From: an uncultured Pelagibacteraceae bacterium
Lineage (GTDB): Bacteria; Pseudomonadota; Alphaproteobacteria; Pelagibacterales; Pelagibacteraceae
Direction of reading: 5' to 3'
Assembly (NCBI GenBank): GCA_902586025.1
Contig: CACIFV010000004.1
Coordinates: 1 to 64,000, forward strand
DNA length: 64,000 bases
A model generated the notes under the pieces. The model ran no database searches. It was given only the letters and a program-made list of their open reading frames with translations, and was not told the origin of the DNA. Shown here piece by piece: positions 35,300 to 43,680 of the stretch; position 1 is the stretch's first letter, and every line of letters starts with the position of its first letter. Position numbers and translations under genes: made by a program.

Positions 35300-37954
35300 A
35301 TGAGCAAAGAATTTAAAGCTACTCAGAATCAAAAACTAGATAATCAAGAATTAAACGATTGGTTAGACTCTCTTGATGCAGTTGTTGAAAATCATGGTAG
35401 AGAGGGCGCCAAATTAATTTTAGAAAAACTAGAGAAAAGAGCAAAAGATTTAAGAGTATTATATTCACCAGTTCCATATTCACCATACAGAAATACGATA
35501 TCTCAATATGATCAAGGAATTTATCCTGGAGATTTAGCAATTGAAGAAAAAATAACAGCAATTTTAAGATGGAATGCTTTAACTATGGTTATGAAAGCAA
35601 ATAAAAATTATGGTGGGCTTGGAGGACATATTGCAAGTTATGCATCTTTTGCTGAAGTATTTGAAACGGGATTTAATCATTTTTTTAAAGGTGGTGATGA
35701 TGCAGATTTAATTTTTTATCAATCACAGTGTACAACAGGAATATATGCAAGATCCTTTTTAGAGGGAAGATTAACAAAAAATCATTTGGAACATTATAGA
35801 CAGGAATTAAATGAACAAGGACTGTCTTCATACTGCCATCCATACTTAATGAGAGATTACTGGACGTTTACTACATCATCTATGGGCATAGGTTTAGTTA
35901 ATGCAATTTACCAAGCTCGATTCATGAAATATTTAGAAAATAGAAACTTATTAAAAACAGATAAAAGAGTATGGGGTTTATTTGGAGATGGTGAAATGGA
36001 TGAACCTGAAAGTTTGGCTGGATTATCTATCGCTTCAAGAGAAAAATTAGATAATTTAACTTTTATTATAAACTGTAATCTCCAAAGATTAGATGGACCT
36101 GTAAGAGGCAATGGACAAATAATTCAAGAACTTGAGACAATTTTTAAAGCTAATGGATGGAATGTTATAAAAGTCCTTTGGGGGTCTGAATGGGATAAGA
36201 TTTTTCAACAAGATAAAGATCACTTATTATTAAAACGTTTTGCTAAAACTGTAGATGGAAAATATCAAACTTTAGGGGCAAGAGATGGTGAGTATAACCT
36301 TAAAAACTTTTTTGCAGAAGATCCAGAAGTTTTAAAATTGGTTTCTTCACTTAGTAAAGATGAAATTGATAAGTTAAAAAGAGGTGGTCATGATTTTAAA
36401 AAACTTTATGCTGCCTTTAATGCTGCTGTTAAAACAAAGGGTAAACCTACTGTTATCTTAGCTAAAACAAAAAAAGGTTATGGAATGGGAAAAGCAGGAG
36501 AGTCAAAAATGACTAACCATCAGCAAAAAGAATTAAATCTTGATGCATTAAAAGAGTTTAGAGATCGTTTTCAATTAGATATTCCAGATAATAAATTAGA
36601 AAATATGGAGTTTTATAAACCAGATGAAAATTCTGAAGAGATAAAATATTTAAAAAAAAGAAGAGAAGCTTTAGGAGGATCTTTACCAAAAAGAAGCTTT
36701 AAAGAAGTTGAATTAATTACTCCAAAAATTGAAAAACATTCAAACTTTTTATTCGAAGAAAGTGATAGAGAATATTCAACAACAACAGGACTTGTTAGAT
36801 CTTTAGGAAATATAATGAGAGATAAAGAGTTTGGAAAAAGAGTCGTTCCTATTGTAGCTGATGAAGCAAGGACCTTTGGGATGGCTAATTTATTTTCGCA
36901 GATTGGAATTTATTCGCCAGATGGTCAGTTATACGAACCTGAGGATGCGACCTCAATTTTAAAGTATCAAGAGTCTAAATCAGGACAATTATTAGAAGAA
37001 GGAATAAATGAAGCTGGAGCAATATCCTCATGGCTAGCAGCGGCCACTTCTTACAGTAATCATAATTTTCCAATGATGCCTTTTTATATTTTTTATTCTA
37101 TGTTTGGCTTTCAAAGAATTGGAGATTTGATCTGGGCTGCAGCTGATCAAATGCCAAGAGGTTTTTTAATTGGTGCTACAGCTGGGCGAACTACTTTGGC
37201 TGGAGAGGGATTGCAGCATCAAGATGGACAAAGTCATATAATTGCATCGACGTTTCCTAACTTAAAATCTTACGATCCTTGTTTTGCAAGCGAGCTAGCA
37301 ATTATTTTTGATGAAGGAATGAAAAGAATGATGACTGAATGTAAAGATGAATTTTATTATATTACAGTTAATAATGAAAAGTATTCTCATCCAATAATTG
37401 ATATAAAGAATAAAAATGGAATAATTAAAGGTGGTTACCTATTTAAAGATAATTCAAATGATAAAATAAATATAAATTTATTAGGATCTGGGCCAATCTT
37501 TAGAGAATGTATCGAAGCTTCTAAAATACTTAAAGATGAATATGGAATTGGTTCAAGATTATATAGCATAACAAGTTATTCTGAGTTAGAAAAAGATGCC
37601 AAATCTACTCTAAGACAAAACACATTGTCTCCTGCAAATAAAAAACAAAATTATCTTCAAAATCTTATTTCTAATGAAGATCCTATAATTGCTACCTCAG
37701 ATTATGTAAGAGCATATTCACAATTAATCTCTAGTTACATAAATAATAAGTTTTTAGCAATGGGCACTGATGGGTTTGGAAGAAGTGATACGAGAAAAAA
37801 TTTGAGAGACTTTTTTGAGGTAGATAGCAAACATATAGTCGTTAGTTCTCTGTATACACTTTACGAAGATAAGAAAATTCCATTACAAACACTAGAAAAA
37901 GCAATTAGTAAATATAATCTCAACAATAATAAAAATAATCCTTGGGATATATAA
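35300..37954 (+). CDS. aceE: Pyruvate dehydrogenase E1 component, homodimeric type
   Basis: 884 residues, the length expected for the single-chain (AceE) E1. The N-terminal marker SPYRNTI and the thiamine-diphosphate motif (GDGEMDEPE...NLQRLDGPVRGNG) are clear, as are the mid-domain LPKRS and the IPIVADEARTFGMANLF region and the ATAGRTTLAGEGLQHQDG segment with the active-site His. It decarboxylates pyruvate and acetylates a lipoyl E2. No E2 (aceF) or E3 gene is adjacent. I chose the ATG at 35300 over a TTG six codons upstream. It is followed 15 bases later by an HDAC-like gene. Confidence 0.94.
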   Translation: MSKEFKATQNQKLDNQELNDWLDSLDAVVENHGREGAKLILEKLEKRAKDLRVLYSPVPYSPYRNTISQYDQGIYPGDLAIEEKITAILRWNALTMVMKANKNYGGLGGHIASYASFAEVFETGFNHFFKGGDDADLIFYQSQCTTGIYARSFLEGRLTKNHLEHYRQELNEQGLSSYCHPYLMRDYWTFTTSSMGIGLVNAIYQARFMKYLENRNLLKTDKRVWGLFGDGEMDEPESLAGLSIASREKLDNLTFIINCNLQRLDGPVRGNGQIIQELETIFKANGWNVIKVLWGSEWDKIFQQDKDHLLLKRFAKTVDGKYQTLGARDGEYNLKNFFAEDPEVLKLVSSLSKDEIDKLKRGGHDFKKLYAAFNAAVKTKGKPTVILAKTKKGYGMGKAGESKMTNHQQKELNLDALKEFRDRFQLDIPDNKLENMEFYKPDENSEEIKYLKKRREALGGSLPKRSFKEVELITPKIEKHSNFLFEESDREYSTTTGLVRSLGNIMRDKEFGKRVVPIVADEARTFGMANLFSQIGIYSPDGQLYEPEDATSILKYQESKSGQLLEEGINEAGAISSWLAAATSYSNHNFPMMPFYIFYSMFGFQRIGDLIWAAADQMPRGFLIGATAGRTTLAGEGLQHQDGQSHIIASTFPNLKSYDPCFASELAIIFDEGMKRMMTECKDEFYYITVNNEKYSHPIIDIKNKNGIIKGGYLFKDNSNDKININLLGSGPIFRECIEASKILKDEYGIGSRLYSITSYSELEKDAKSTLRQNTLSPANKKQNYLQNLISNEDPIIATSDYVRAYSQLISSYINNKFLAMGTDGFGRSDTRKNLRDFFEVDSKHIVVSSLYTLYEDKKIPLQTLEKAISKYNLNNNKNNPWDI

Positions 37955-37969
37955 CACTTAATAGCATTT

Positions 37970-38863
37970 ATGGAACTACCAGTTGTCAATCATAAAGATT
38001 ATGAAGCAAAATTAAATGATGACAATAAATTTCCTATAAAAAAATTTGGGGAATTGGCTAGAGCACTAATTAAAAATAAAATTGTTAAAAATTTCTATAT
38101 TCCCGAGCCATGCTCAGTAGAAACTTTAAAAGAGGCACATACAGAAGACTATATAAATAAAATAAAAAATAAAGCTTTAGATAAAAACGAGATTAGAAAA
38201 ATTGGTTTTCCTTTAGTTGACAGCGTAGTTAGAAGGTCTTTTATTGCAACTGGAGGCACAGTGCTTGCTACAAAACTAGCTTTAAACTACGGCATAGCGT
38301 GTAATACTGCAGGAGGTAGTCATCATGCAACATCTAATGAAGGAGCTGGATTTTGTGTTTTTAATGATGTTGCAGTAGCAGCCAAATATTTAACCTCAAG
38401 AGGATTGGCAAATAAAATTTTAATTATTGATTTAGATGTTCACCAGGGTAATGGCAATTCTGAAATATTTAAAAATGATAATCAAGTTTTTACATTCAGC
38501 ATGCATTCGAAAGTTAATTATCCAGCAAAAAAATCACTTAGTGATCTTGATATTGAATTAGAGGAAAATTTAGAAGATAGAGAATATATGAATATTTTGA
38601 AAAAAAACTTAAAATATTTGAATGAAGTAGAGTTTGATTTTGTTTTCTATATCGCTGGAGTTGATATTCATTATAATGACAGGTTGGGTAAACTAAATAT
38701 TTCTGATAATGGTATATTTGAAAGAGATGAATTAGTTATTGATAATTTCTTCTCAAATAAAATCCCTATATGTGGAGTATTAGGAGGAGGATACAATGAA
38801 GATTTTAACAAACTAGTAGAATTACATTCTAGTTTACATAAAACATGTGCTAAATTTTTATAA
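37970..38863 (+). CDS. Histone-deacetylase/acetoin-utilisation family hydrolase
   Basis: 297 residues of the arginase-deacetylase fold. The catalytic set is complete: H118-H119 (AGGSHHATS), zinc-binding D156 and H158 (LDVHQGNGN) and D232 (GVDIHYND). Bacterial members act on acetylated polyamines, acetoin-pathway targets or acetyl-lysine proteins. Co-transcription with aceE suggests a link with acetyl-CoA metabolism or acetylation control (inference). The stop overlaps the msrB ATG by one base. Confidence 0.9.
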   Translation: MELPVVNHKDYEAKLNDDNKFPIKKFGELARALIKNKIVKNFYIPEPCSVETLKEAHTEDYINKIKNKALDKNEIRKIGFPLVDSVVRRSFIATGGTVLATKLALNYGIACNTAGGSHHATSNEGAGFCVFNDVAVAAKYLTSRGLANKILIIDLDVHQGNGNSEIFKNDNQVFTFSMHSKVNYPAKKSLSDLDIELEENLEDREYMNILKKNLKYLNEVEFDFVFYIAGVDIHYNDRLGKLNISDNGIFERDELVIDNFFSNKIPICGVLGGGYNEDFNKLVELHSSLHKTCAKFL

Positions 38864-39231
38864 TGAAAAAAAATTCAAATCTAACTCCAGAACAAGAAAA
38901 TATTTTATTCAATGAAGCAACTGAACCACCTGGTTCAAGCGAATTAAACAATGAAAAAAGAGTGGGGTCATATCACTGCGCTAACTGTGATACTGAATTA
39001 TTTACATCATCAACAAAATATGAAAGTAGATCTGGGTGGCCATCTTTTTACAAATCTCTTCCAGATGTATTTGGAACCAAAACAGACCACCATATTGGAT
39101 ACGCTAGGACAGAGTATCATTGCAAAAATTGTGGAGGACATCATGGACATATATTTGATGATGGCCCAGAACCTACTGGAAAAAGATTTTGTAACAATGG
39201 AATTTGCCTAGTTTTTAAGCCCAAAAAGTAA
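38863..39231 (+). CDS. msrB: Peptide-methionine (R)-S-oxide reductase
   Basis: 122 residues. MsrB fold with zinc cysteines CANC near residue 42 and CKNC near residue 89, the conserved SGWPSFY and GHIFDDGP motifs, and catalytic C110 in KRFCNNG. It repairs methionine-(R)-sulfoxide in oxidised proteins. No signal peptide, so cytoplasmic. Translationally coupled to the HDAC-like gene. A matching MsrA is not in the window. Confidence 0.93.
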   Translation: MKKNSNLTPEQENILFNEATEPPGSSELNNEKRVGSYHCANCDTELFTSSTKYESRSGWPSFYKSLPDVFGTKTDHHIGYARTEYHCKNCGGHHGHIFDDGPEPTGKRFCNNGICLVFKPKK

Positions 39232-39281
39232 ATAAAAAAACTTTATATAAATCTAGATCATATATAATATATAAAAAAATT

Positions 39282-40109
39282 ATGAGATATTTAATATTTT
39301 TAGCTCTAAGTTATACAATCCTAACTGCTTATGCTTTTTCAAACTCAGTATCAGAGTATATTTCAAACTTAATTCCAGGAGAAGGAGATACGGAAGTAAG
39401 TATTGATTTTAGAGAAAATTATTCTCCAGATTACAGTATCTTATTAGTTAGAGAATTAGATAGAAATGAAAATGGTAATTATTTCACTCAAATGTCATTA
39501 TTTAATACTGAGAAAAATAATGATGAAAGAATTACTGCAAATTTTGGTTTAGGAAAAAGATTTCTCAGTGATGACAAATTTACACTTACAGGATTAAATG
39601 TATTTTTAGATTATGATAATGAAGGAAATGTTAGATCAAGCTTTGGTTTGGAAATGAGAAATGCCGTATTAGAATTTGCATTTAATAATTATTTTGGATT
39701 AGATGACGCTGACGGAGAGAAAGTTTTAGACGGATATGATTTGAGATTAGCATCACAAATACCTTATTTACACTGGGCTGATATATTTTTAAACTCATAC
39801 ACATGGGATGGAGTAGAAAGAAATGATATTGAAGGACTAATAATTGGTTCTGAAATATCTTTATCATCAACATTGCAGTTAGAACTGGCTTATGATGATA
39901 AGGATAGAAAAGGGCTAGATGACGAGTACTATGTAAAATTAATGTTTGTTTATCCTCCAAAAGAAGGTCCAACATTAGGAGATGGAATAAGTTCATATAT
40001 GTGGAGGGAGAATAAAGATATGACTGGAGAACTACTGACAAAGGTAAAAAGAAATAATAAAATTATGGTTGAGTTTAAAGGTAATGCAACAATATCAAGG
40101 ACTGACTAA
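39282..40109 (+). CDS. Stand-alone inverse-autotransporter-type beta-barrel protein
   Basis: 275 residues with a signal peptide ending AYA near residue 18. The body resembles the intimin/invasin barrel domain: L-G-x-G-K-R-F near 87-97, G-L-N-V-F-L-D-Y-D near residue 105-113, F-G-L-E-M-R-N-A near 120, and the DGYDLRLASQIPYLHWADIF segment near 155. Repeated alternating strands continue to the C-terminus. Usual inverse autotransporters carry a long Ig-like passenger; this one has none and stops soon after the barrel. It overlaps the next secreted-protein gene by one base. Function unknown. Confidence 0.78.
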   Translation: MRYLIFLALSYTILTAYAFSNSVSEYISNLIPGEGDTEVSIDFRENYSPDYSILLVRELDRNENGNYFTQMSLFNTEKNNDERITANFGLGKRFLSDDKFTLTGLNVFLDYDNEGNVRSSFGLEMRNAVLEFAFNNYFGLDDADGEKVLDGYDLRLASQIPYLHWADIFLNSYTWDGVERNDIEGLIIGSEISLSSTLQLELAYDDKDRKGLDDEYYVKLMFVYPPKEGPTLGDGISSYMWRENKDMTGELLTKVKRNNKIMVEFKGNATISRTD

Positions 40110-40975
40110 TGTTAAAACTTTTTAAAACGACTTTATTTATATTTATGTTTGTTTTATGCAATAAAATTGCAATTGCTGCAACTGGAACAGGAAACACAGA
40201 TGTATATAAAGTAATAATGAGAAAGGTAGAATTATGTACTGGTTACACTGTTGTTGATTTTGATGATGTTAATACTGCAGCCGCATGTCATAACGCAGTT
40301 GTTATAGGTAGTGGAGATTTAGAAGTTGATATAGCTTCTGTCGGTGCTGGCTCTGCTGCAGCAACTTACGGAAATCCAGCTTTATTACCACTAGGTGAAA
40401 CATATACACATATGAGAGTTACAATTGATAGAAAATTTAAAATTAAATCTGAAAGTGCACTAGATACAGGAGGATCAGATGATACTGATAATTGTATTAC
40501 CACTGCAACAGCTGACTCTCAATATCCAACTAATGAAGCAACTGATAAGTATACACATAAAGTTGCAGTAGCTGAAGGCGGAACAAATGCAGAAATGAAC
40601 TTATATTTGACTAATGGAAGACAGTCAGACGAAAGTACTGCGAATTATACACAATGTTTTAATGCGAATTGTTCACAAAAAAATACAAGTTGGAATTGGA
40701 ATTATGCTAAAGATGCGTCTGAACTAACATCTGCAATAGCTATGCGAACTATGAGATCTTCACTTTCTACTGATGATGTACAATTTATTTACAAATTAGC
40801 CAGTCCATACACAGTGGCATTAATTGCACCAACTATTGATATTTCATTTGGAACAAGAAATGCTCTAGGAGTACAAGAAGTAAGTAATAGCGAAGGAGAT
40901 GGTACACCATCTGCTAATGATGGGATGTGTTCTTTCTATCCAGAGGAACCAATCGTAACTATTACGATAAAATAA
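40109..40975 (+). CDS. Cys-containing secreted protein, unknown
   Basis: 288 residues. A signal peptide (MLKLFKTTLFIFMFVLCNKIAIAA) precedes a Thr/Ser/Ala-rich mature part with six cysteines (ELCTG, AACHN, DNCIT, TQCF, ANCSQ, GMCSF), possibly three disulfides. No domain recognised. One-base overlap with the upstream barrel gene suggests the two are expressed together; this could be a surface ligand or periplasmic partner of that barrel (inference). The 3' end abuts the convergent glutaredoxin gene. Confidence 0.75.
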   Translation: MLKLFKTTLFIFMFVLCNKIAIAATGTGNTDVYKVIMRKVELCTGYTVVDFDDVNTAAACHNAVVIGSGDLEVDIASVGAGSAAATYGNPALLPLGETYTHMRVTIDRKFKIKSESALDTGGSDDTDNCITTATADSQYPTNEATDKYTHKVAVAEGGTNAEMNLYLTNGRQSDESTANYTQCFNANCSQKNTSWNWNYAKDASELTSAIAMRTMRSSLSTDDVQFIYKLASPYTVALIAPTIDISFGTRNALGVQEVSNSEGDGTPSANDGMCSFYPEEPIVTITIK

Positions 40976-40978
40976 AAT

Positions 40979-41233
40979 TTATTTTAAGCTAGAAATTAAA
41001 TTACCTGCTTTTTCAAGTTCTCTTAACTCTTGATATCCTCCTACATGATAGTCATCAAAAAATATTTGAGGTATGGTTCTTTTGCCATTTGCTTTTTTTA
41101 TCATTTCTTCCCTTAAACCTTCTTTCAATGATACATCTATTTCGGTATAGTTTAAATTATTTCTTGTTAACAAACGTTTTGCAGCATCACAAAAACCACA
41201 CATTGGTCCAGAATAAACGACAATATTTTTCAT
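40979..41233 (-). CDS. grxC: Glutaredoxin 3 type
   Basis: 84 residues with the dithiol site C12-G-F-C15 and the conserved T-I-P-Q-I-F cis-Pro segment near residue 59, then GGYQELRELEKAG. Thiol-disulfide reductase using glutathione, cytoplasmic. CGFC is a known GrxC variant of CPYC. Monocistronic by position. Confidence 0.92.
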   Translation of the reverse strand: MKNIVVYSGPMCGFCDAAKRLLTRNNLNYTEIDVSLKEGLREEMIKKANGKRTIPQIFFDDYHVGGYQELRELEKAGNLISSLK

Positions 41234-41264
41234 TACTTATATATAATCTTTGTTTCCTAAAATA

Positions 41265-41564
41265 CTAGAGTAAGTAATCGTTTTTATTTATCTTTGATTT
41301 GATTAATTTTCTAGAATATTCAAATTTTTTTCTATGCTTTATACTTTGTGAACTTGCTCTTTTTCTCCACAATCTAAAAGAAGAAGGTTTTAAAGATCTT
41401 CTCATAATCTTAATAACTTCACTTTCAGTCTTACCGGTTTTTTTTTCGATTTCTTCAAAAGTAATTCGATCTGCCCAAGCAGCCCATATAACCCAATCTG
41501 GACTCTCCAAAGGAGGTTCTGGATTCTTAACTCTAGTTGTGGGTCTGTGACTTTTTTTCATCAA
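41265..41564 (-). CDS. TIGR03643/DUF2805-type small protein
   Basis: 99 residues, basic, soluble. The core PDWVIWAAWADRITFEEIEKKTGKTESEVIKIMRRSLKPSSFRLWRKR matches the TIGR03643/DUF2805 family, whose function is unknown; the helix-turn-helix-like segment could bind nucleic acid, which is only a guess. Two adjacent Met codons (41564, 41561) could start it. Confidence 0.85.
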   Translation of the reverse strand: MMKKSHRPTTRVKNPEPPLESPDWVIWAAWADRITFEEIEKKTGKTESEVIKIMRRSLKPSSFRLWRKRASSQSIKHRKKFEYSRKLIKSKINKNDYLL

Positions 41565-41628
41565 AATTCAACAAATTGCTAAAATTATTTTAATGCAAAT
41601 ACTTAATGCTATGATATTATCATTTTTA

Positions 41629-41675
41629 GATAGTCCTATCTAGCCATCTTTAGCTCCCGGTTTTTTAGGACTATC
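41629..41675 (+). promoter_or_regulatory. Hairpin leader sequestering the ribosome site of the LysE-type gene
   Basis: A perfect 10-base stem pairs 41629-41638 (GATAGTCCTA) with 41666-41675 (TAGGACTATC), enclosing a 27-base loop. The right arm contains AGGA (41667-41670), the only ribosome-site-like sequence before the ATG at 41682. Folding would hide it. A -10-like TATGAT at 41610-41615 would start the transcript just before the stem. This fits a translation-controlling leader, but the ligand or trigger is unknown. Confidence 0.5.
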
Positions 41676-41681
41676 CTTAAA

Positions 41682-42296
41682 ATGCTTCCCTTAGATTTTA
41701 TCCTTTTTTTACAAATCATAATTTTTATGTTCATAACTCCTGGAACACCTAGAATTGTAATTATTTCTTATTCTATGAACTATGGTGTTCAAAAATGTGT
41801 TTGGACTGCATTAGGAGATGTTACTGCAAATATAATTCAGGCAACCTTAGTAATTTTTGTTATCGGATCTTTTTTGTCTGAGAATCCAACATTATTAAAT
41901 ACTTTAAAGTGGTTAGGTATCACTTATTTAACATATCTTGCATATGATATTTATAAATCGAGACCAAAGGATATAAATACAAAAGATATTTCAGATAAAA
42001 ATTTTTTTTCATTTTATAAAGATGGATTTTTAGTAGCAGGGACAAGTCCTAAAGCTTGGATGTTCTTTCCATTTATATTTCCACAATTTATTGATTTTAA
42101 TTCTAATTACATTTTTCAGTTTATTATTTTAATTACAACTTATGTTGTATTGGATTTTTTATCTCTAGTTGGTTATGCAATCTTAGCTAATAAATTAATT
42201 GTTTGGATCAAAGCTAACCCTAAAATTATAAATACAATTTCTGCTTGTGTAATTATTTTGATTGCAATAATTATTGCATTTACTCAACAATACTAG
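41682..42296 (+). CDS. LysE/RhtB-family amino-acid exporter
   Basis: 204 residues, about six membrane helices. The family signature PGTPRIVIISYSMNYG near residue 20 (P-G-P/T region) and G-x-x-x-A-x-G-D-V-T-A-N are present, with the second hydrophobic repeat near residues 115-200. LysE/RhtB proteins export amino acids such as lysine, arginine, threonine and homoserine. The leader hairpin at 41629-41675 suggests expression is tuned post-transcriptionally. Confidence 0.9.
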   Translation: MLPLDFILFLQIIIFMFITPGTPRIVIISYSMNYGVQKCVWTALGDVTANIIQATLVIFVIGSFLSENPTLLNTLKWLGITYLTYLAYDIYKSRPKDINTKDISDKNFFSFYKDGFLVAGTSPKAWMFFPFIFPQFIDFNSNYIFQFIILITTYVVLDFLSLVGYAILANKLIVWIKANPKIINTISACVIILIAIIIAFTQQY

Positions 42297-42349
42297 GTTA
42301 TATTGCGCTACTACTCACACTTGCAATTAAATAATTTTTGTTATTAATT

Positions 42350-42355
42350 TATACT
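42350..42355 (+). promoter_or_regulatory. Candidate -10 for livK
   Basis: TATACT lies 24 bases upstream of the livK ATG at 42380, with a strong AGGGGA ribosome site (42371-42376 region). A -35-like TTAAAT at 42327-42332 gives 17-base spacing but is weak. The SBP is likely transcribed independently and stopped by the terminator at 43631. Confidence 0.35.
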
Positions 42356-42379
42356 TTATTAACTAATAAAGGGGAATAA

Positions 42380-43618
42380 ATGAAAATAAAAAACATTTTA
42401 ATTACATTTGTTTCTGCAATAGCATTATTATTTTCAACTTCAGTTGTATCATTTGCAAAAGTAGTTGGAGATAAAATTATTTTAGGTGCTGCAATTTCTT
42501 TAACTGGAAAATATTCATCTAATGGTGTTCATACTCAAAACGGCTATAACATGGCTGTTGATAGAATTAACAGCATGGGTGGAGTAAAAGTTGGAGGAAA
42601 AACTTATAAGTTTGACATTATTTATTACGATGATGAGTCAAACCCAAAAAGAGCGGCTCAGCTTGCAGAAAGATTAATTTCACAAGATAAAGTAGAGTTC
42701 ATGCTTGGACCGTATAGTTCAGGTTTGACAAAAGCGATTGCACCAGTAACAGAAAAATACGGTGTTCCAATGGTTGAGGCTAACGGTGCTTCTAGATCTT
42801 TGTTTACAAAAGGTTACAAATATCTATTTGCGGTATTAGCACCAGCAAACTTATATCTTGATGTAGCTATAAGAACAGCTGTTGAATTAAATGGTGGTAA
42901 AGGTGTAAGAATTGCACAAGCTTTTGAGCAAGATGCATTCTCGCAAGACGTAAGATTGGGTATTTTAGATGCTGCTAAAGAAACTGGATCTGAAATTATA
43001 ATCGACGATAAACTTCCAAAAGAGCTCAATGATATGGCTGCTACATTAGTTAAAGTAAAACAAATGAAGCCAGATGTATTGGTTGTTTCAGGTCACACTA
43101 AAGGAGCGTTAACAGCAATAAGACAAATTTCAGAGATGAAAGTTGATGTTCCAATGTTGGCAATGACACACTGTGATGCTGCAAAATTATCGAAGCAACA
43201 TGGTAAAAACTCACAATATGCATTATGCGCTTCACAATGGCATAAAACGTTAACTTACAAAGATGATTTCTTTAAAGATGGTATGACATATGCAGCAGAT
43301 TTTGAAAAAGAATTTGGCTATGACCCACCTTACCAATCTGCAGAGTCTTCAGCTGCATTGTTAGTATTTAAAGATGCCTTTGAAAGAGCAAATACTTTTG
43401 ATCAGAAAAAAGTAAGAGATGCTCTTGCTGCAACTAACATGCAAACATTCTATGGAAATATTAAATTTGCACCTGGTGGTCAAAATGTTGACAAACCAAT
43501 GGTACTTTTCCAAGTAATGTGTGATGATGCTGGTAAGTGTGAAAATAAAGTTGTTGCTCCATTAAAATGGGCTTCAGCTGAGTTAATACACCCAGTACCA
43601 AAGTGGTCTGAAAGATAA
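42380..43618 (+). CDS. livK: Branched-chain-type amino-acid ABC transporter substrate-binding protein
   Basis: 412 residues. A signal peptide ends SFAKA-type near residue 28 (VVSFAK). The periplasmic type I binding-protein fold has the family motifs ILGAAISLTGKYSSNG, Y-Y-D-D-E-S-N-P and M-L-G-P-Y-S-S-G-L-T. It captures amino acids (family range includes Leu/Ile/Val, amides, and related compounds) for the LivHMGF pump at 43681-47314. An intrinsic terminator after it would give the usual excess of binding protein over permease. Confidence 0.92.
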   Translation: MKIKNILITFVSAIALLFSTSVVSFAKVVGDKIILGAAISLTGKYSSNGVHTQNGYNMAVDRINSMGGVKVGGKTYKFDIIYYDDESNPKRAAQLAERLISQDKVEFMLGPYSSGLTKAIAPVTEKYGVPMVEANGASRSLFTKGYKYLFAVLAPANLYLDVAIRTAVELNGGKGVRIAQAFEQDAFSQDVRLGILDAAKETGSEIIIDDKLPKELNDMAATLVKVKQMKPDVLVVSGHTKGALTAIRQISEMKVDVPMLAMTHCDAAKLSKQHGKNSQYALCASQWHKTLTYKDDFFKDGMTYAADFEKEFGYDPPYQSAESSAALLVFKDAFERANTFDQKKVRDALAATNMQTFYGNIKFAPGGQNVDKPMVLFQVMCDDAGKCENKVVAPLKWASAELIHPVPKWSER

Positions 43619-43630
43619 AAAAAAATAATT

Positions 43631-43660
43631 AAGCCCCCTAGAAATAGGGGGCTTTTTTTT
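43631..43660 (+). terminator. Intrinsic terminator after livK
   Basis: A 10-base perfect stem AAGCCCCCTA (43631-43640) with GAAA tetraloop and TAGGGGGCTT (43645-43654), followed by T residues. It would end or attenuate transcription between livK and the permease genes. Confidence 0.92.
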
Positions 43661-43680
43661 ATAGAAATCAAAATTAAATT

